64,000 nucleotides of DNA from an uncultured Eubacteriales bacterium (GTDB lineage Bacteria > Bacillota > Clostridia > Christensenellales > Borkfalkiaceae): NCBI GenBank assembly GCA_949288785.1, contig CASELQ010000001.1, positions 124,001 through 188,000 on the forward strand, read 5' to 3'. Positions 61,963-64,000 of this stretch are shown in pieces. Numbering within the stretch: position 1 is the first letter of the stretch; every line of letters starts with the position of its first letter. Both the position numbers and the translations under genes were made by a program. Below the pieces are notes generated by a model. It ran no database searches and was not told the DNA's origin. It saw only the letters and a list, made by a program, of their open reading frames with translations.

Positions 61963-62148
61963 TTACCAGCTCGCCTTTTTCACTCCGGGGATCTGACCTT
62001 TGTAGGCAAGATTCCTGAAACATATACGGCATATACCGTACTTACGGATAACGGCGTGCGGACGGCCGCATATACTGCACCGCGTATACGCTCTGGTGGA
62101 AAATTTAGCAGGTCTTTTCTGCTTGTTTATCATTGATTTTTTTGCCAT
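61963..62148 (-). CDS. rpsN: 30S ribosomal protein S14, zinc type
   Basis: A 61-residue type Z S14 with zinc ligands C24, C27, C40 and C43 (CSICGRP and CRICF). The ATG at 62146-62148 follows AAAGGAG. A longer frame into rplE is not supported. Confidence 0.97.
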   Translation of the reverse strand: MAKKSMINKQKRPAKFSTRAYTRCSICGRPHAVIRKYGICRICFRNLAYKGQIPGVKKASW

Positions 62149-62161
62149 CTTATAACTCCTT

Positions 62162-62755
62162 TCACTTGTTGGCGAAGGGCATTCCGAGCATTGCAAGCAA
62201 TTCTCTCGCCTCTTCGTCCGTACCCGCGGTGGTGGTGATGCATATGTCAAAACCCCTTATTTTCTCCACTTGGTCATAGGAGATCTCGGGGAAAATGAGC
62301 TGCTCTTTTACGCCCATGGAGTAGTTGCCCCTGCCGTCGAACGACTTGCGGGATACACCGCGGAAGTCCCTCACGCGCGGAAGGGCGATGGAAATGAACT
62401 TATCGAAAAATTCATACATCCTGTCTCCGCGGAGCGTTACCTTCATGCCGACGTTCATGCCTTCTCTTATCTTGAAGTTTGCCACAGATTTTTTTGCGGT
62501 GGTGAGTATCGGTTTCTGCCCGGATATCTGCCGGAGTTCTTCCTGCGCCTGCTGCACGCTCTTGCTGTTGTCCTTAACGTCGCCCAGCCCGGAGTTGATG
62601 GTTATCTTCACCATTTTGGGGACCTGGTTCACGTTTTTATAATTGAACTTTTTCATGAGCGCGGGCACTACCGTGCCGGTATAAAGCGCCCGTATTCTGT
62701 TGGGAGTTTTCTCGGTTGCAGGTTCCTTAGCAACCTGAGCTTTCTTCTCTGCCAT
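62162..62755 (-). CDS. rplE: 50S ribosomal protein L5 with short N-terminal extension
   Basis: A 197-residue L5 binding 5S rRNA; the usual length is about 180. Residues 1-17 are a Lys/Ala/Glu-rich extension before the standard [14 protein letters not shown] start. The rest, including FREGM-like [11 protein letters not shown] and the C-terminal [15 protein letters not shown], is normal. GGAGG precedes the ATG. Confidence 0.97.
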   Translation of the reverse strand: MAEKKAQVAKEPATEKTPNRIRALYTGTVVPALMKKFNYKNVNQVPKMVKITINSGLGDVKDNSKSVQQAQEELRQISGQKPILTTAKKSVANFKIREGMNVGMKVTLRGDRMYEFFDKFISIALPRVRDFRGVSRKSFDGRGNYSMGVKEQLIFPEISYDQVEKIRGFDICITTTAGTDEEARELLAMLGMPFANK

Positions 62756-62770
62756 TTATATTACCTCCGC

Positions 62771-63184
62771 TTACTTATCCGCCGCGGTCTTTTCCGCAGA
62801 TTCTTTCTTGGTCTTTCTCTTGGTGGTCTTAGCGGCCTTTTTGGTCTCTTTCTTGGCCTCTTTCGCCTCGCGCTTGGTTTCGAGCACCGCGCCGCACTTC
62901 TTGCATATCCTGAACTTTTTGTCCCCTTCCGTCTTATAGCCTACTCTCGTGGCCTTATTGCAGGCAGGGCACACCACCATTACGTTTGAAGCGTCTATCG
63001 CGCCGGACTGATTCTGTATGGAACTTACTTCCTGAGCGCTCCTCGCCTTTTTATGTTTTTTCTGAACGTTTATCCCGTCCACAATCACCTTGTTCGCCTT
63101 GGGAAGCGCCGCCAAAACCTTTGCGGTCTTGCCCGCGTCCTTTCCCGTGAGGACCAGAACGGTATCGTTGGTTTTAACTTTCAT
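62771..63184 (-). CDS. rplX: 50S ribosomal protein L24 with zinc site and Lys-rich tail
   Basis: A 137-residue L24, an early 23S rRNA assembly factor; the usual length is about 105. KOW motif (VLTGKDAGKTAKV) at the start and a four-Cys zinc site (C72, C75, C94, C97). Residues 103-137 are a tail of Lys, Glu, Ala and Thr not seen in ordinary L24. Confidence 0.96.
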   Translation of the reverse strand: MKVKTNDTVLVLTGKDAGKTAKVLAALPKANKVIVDGINVQKKHKKARSAQEVSSIQNQSGAIDASNVMVVCPACNKATRVGYKTEGDKKFRICKKCGAVLETKREAKEAKKETKKAAKTTKRKTKKESAEKTAADK

Positions 63185-63195
63185 TTCCTGCCTCC

Positions 63196-63564
63196 TTATA
63201 ACACTTCGGGAGCGAGAGATATTATACGCATGTAATCTTTATCTCTCAGTTCTCTCGCTATCGGCCCGAAGATACGGGTGCCGCGCGGCTGCTTCTGGTT
63301 GTCTATTATTACCGCGGCATTCTCGTCAAACCTTACGTACGTCCCGTCCGGACGGCGTATTCCGCTGGTGGAACGCACTATTACCGCCTTTACCACCTCG
63401 CCTTTTTTCACCGTGCCGCCGGGAGTTGCGGTCTTGACGCTTGCCACTATCACGTCGCCTATATTGCCCGTCCTGCGAAAAGACCCGCCGAGAACCTTTA
63501 TGCACATCAATTCTTTCGCGCCGGAGTTGTCCGCCGCTTTCAATCTTGTAAAGGGTTGTATCAT
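63196..63564 (-). CDS. rplN: 50S ribosomal protein L14
   Basis: A 122-residue L14 at the subunit interface. [20 protein letters not shown] (in part), [20 protein letters not shown] (in part) and [16 protein letters not shown] are highly conserved. Between rpsQ and rplX. Confidence 0.99.
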   Translation of the reverse strand: MIQPFTRLKAADNSGAKELMCIKVLGGSFRRTGNIGDVIVASVKTATPGGTVKKGEVVKAVIVRSTSGIRRPDGTYVRFDENAAVIIDNQKQPRGTRIFGPIARELRDKDYMRIISLAPEVL

Positions 63565-63575
63565 ATGGCGCCTCC

Positions 63576-63830
63576 TTACTTAGCCTTTTCGATGATTTCC
63601 GCCACTCTCCAATTTTTGTCCTTGGAAAGTTTCCTCGTCTCGACGATAAGCACCTTATCGCCTACTCCGCAGGCGTTGCCCTCGTCGTGCGCTTTGAATT
63701 TATGAGTCTTTTTTATAGTCTTCTTATAGAGCGGATGTTTGGCTCTCTCTTCTATCGCCACGACCACCGTCTTGTCCATCTTGTCGGATACCACGATGCC
63801 CACTCTTTCTTTTCTTAAATTTCTTTCCAT
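63576..63830 (-). CDS. rpsQ: 30S ribosomal protein S17
   Basis: An 84-residue S17 of the 16S rRNA 5' domain. [19 protein letters not shown] (in part) and [13 protein letters not shown] are typical. It follows rpmC by 9 bases. Confidence 0.98.
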   Translation of the reverse strand: MERNLRKERVGIVVSDKMDKTVVVAIEERAKHPLYKKTIKKTHKFKAHDEGNACGVGDKVLIVETRKLSKDKNWRVAEIIEKAK

Positions 63831-63839
63831 ATTTCACTC

Positions 63840-64000
63840 CTACTTTGCGCCCAGCTCTCTTTCTCTCAAAATCGTCTTTACTTTGGCGATATCCTTTCTG
63901 CACGTCTTTAAAGACGCAGAGTTTTCAAGCTGCCCTATTGCGTGACGGAAACGAAGATTAAACAACTCTTCGGAAAGTTCTTTAAGTTTGGTGTTGAGTT
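63840..64000 (-). CDS. rpmC: 50S ribosomal protein L29 (partial, start outside window)
   Basis: The last ~53 residues of L29, with [20 protein letters not shown] (in part) and the C-terminal [13 protein letters not shown]. The stop TAG is at 63840-63842; the start lies beyond the right edge. The gene order continues the standard rpmC-rpsQ-rplN run. Confidence 0.93.
   Translation of the reverse strand, partial: LNTKLKELSEELFNLRFRHAIGQLENSASLKTCRKDIAKVKTILRERELGAK

Noticed and set aside
61948..62032. 28-residue N-terminal extension of S8
   Set aside because: It overlaps rpsN in another frame, and the AAAGGAGG site supports the standard start.

Overview
The window looks like a chromosomal segment of an anaerobic Clostridia-type Firmicute. 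Supporting signs are a T-box leader in front of thrS, DUF4364 and TIGR03905-type small proteins, a PPi-type phosphofructokinase, a flavodiiron protein, HemZ, YtxC, an YlxY-like deacetylase, WhiA, zinc-ribbon forms of S4, S14 and Adk, and a KOW-domain gene next to infA. Several of these families are common in spore formers, but the window alone does not prove sporulation. No rRNA, tRNA, CRISPR array, transposase or phage gene was seen. Most genes lie on the minus strand.

Layout. 1-2.3 kb: a Nudix hydrolase overlapping an unknown coiled-coil protein, divergent from a DUF4364 regulator-like gene and a TSCPD protein. 2.66-9.9 kb: dtd, then a compact five-gene galacturonate operon (uxaB-uxaA-uxaC-eda-kdgK) divergent from an AraC-type regulator. 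Together these enzymes take tagaturonate to pyruvate and glyceraldehyde 3-phosphate, with UxaC supplying tagaturonate from galacturonate. 10-12.7 kb (plus strand): a CDF metal exporter with Mn-type ligands, a radical-SAM activase and a DMT transporter. 12.9-25.5 kb (minus): a CwlD-like amidase, then murB-PHP-whiA-dnaE-pfkA-pfp, a small extracytoplasmic binding-like protein, and an M16 peptidase with an YlxY-like protein. 25.7-28.2 kb: pnp and rpsO.

28.4-37.2 kb (minus): hemZ, a metallo-beta-lactamase hydrolase, rel and recJ in a tightly overlapping string, behind a divergent secD-secF pair. 37.3-40.2 kb: a tail-anchored zinc-ribbon protein, a DUF1858 protein and a fused Wzz/BY-kinase. 40.4-46 kb: thrS with its T-box, ytxC, and a Ca2+-type P-ATPase. 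46.1-50.9 kb (plus): a phosphoribosyltransferase, two 172-bp direct repeats, a two-component system and a four-module flavodiiron protein. 51-52.3 kb (minus): an unusual ferritin-like protein. 52.6-64 kb (minus): the end of the ribosomal-protein operon (rpmC to rplQ, with secY, adk, map, infA and rpoA), which runs off the right edge inside rpmC.

The items most worth a second look are the 172-bp duplicated noncoding element that ends 13 bp before the response-regulator gene, the ferritin-like protein with three evenly spaced Glu/(Glu or Asp)xxHis half-sites, the lysine/alanine-rich tails on several ribosomal proteins, and the perfect palindrome inside the secD promoter.
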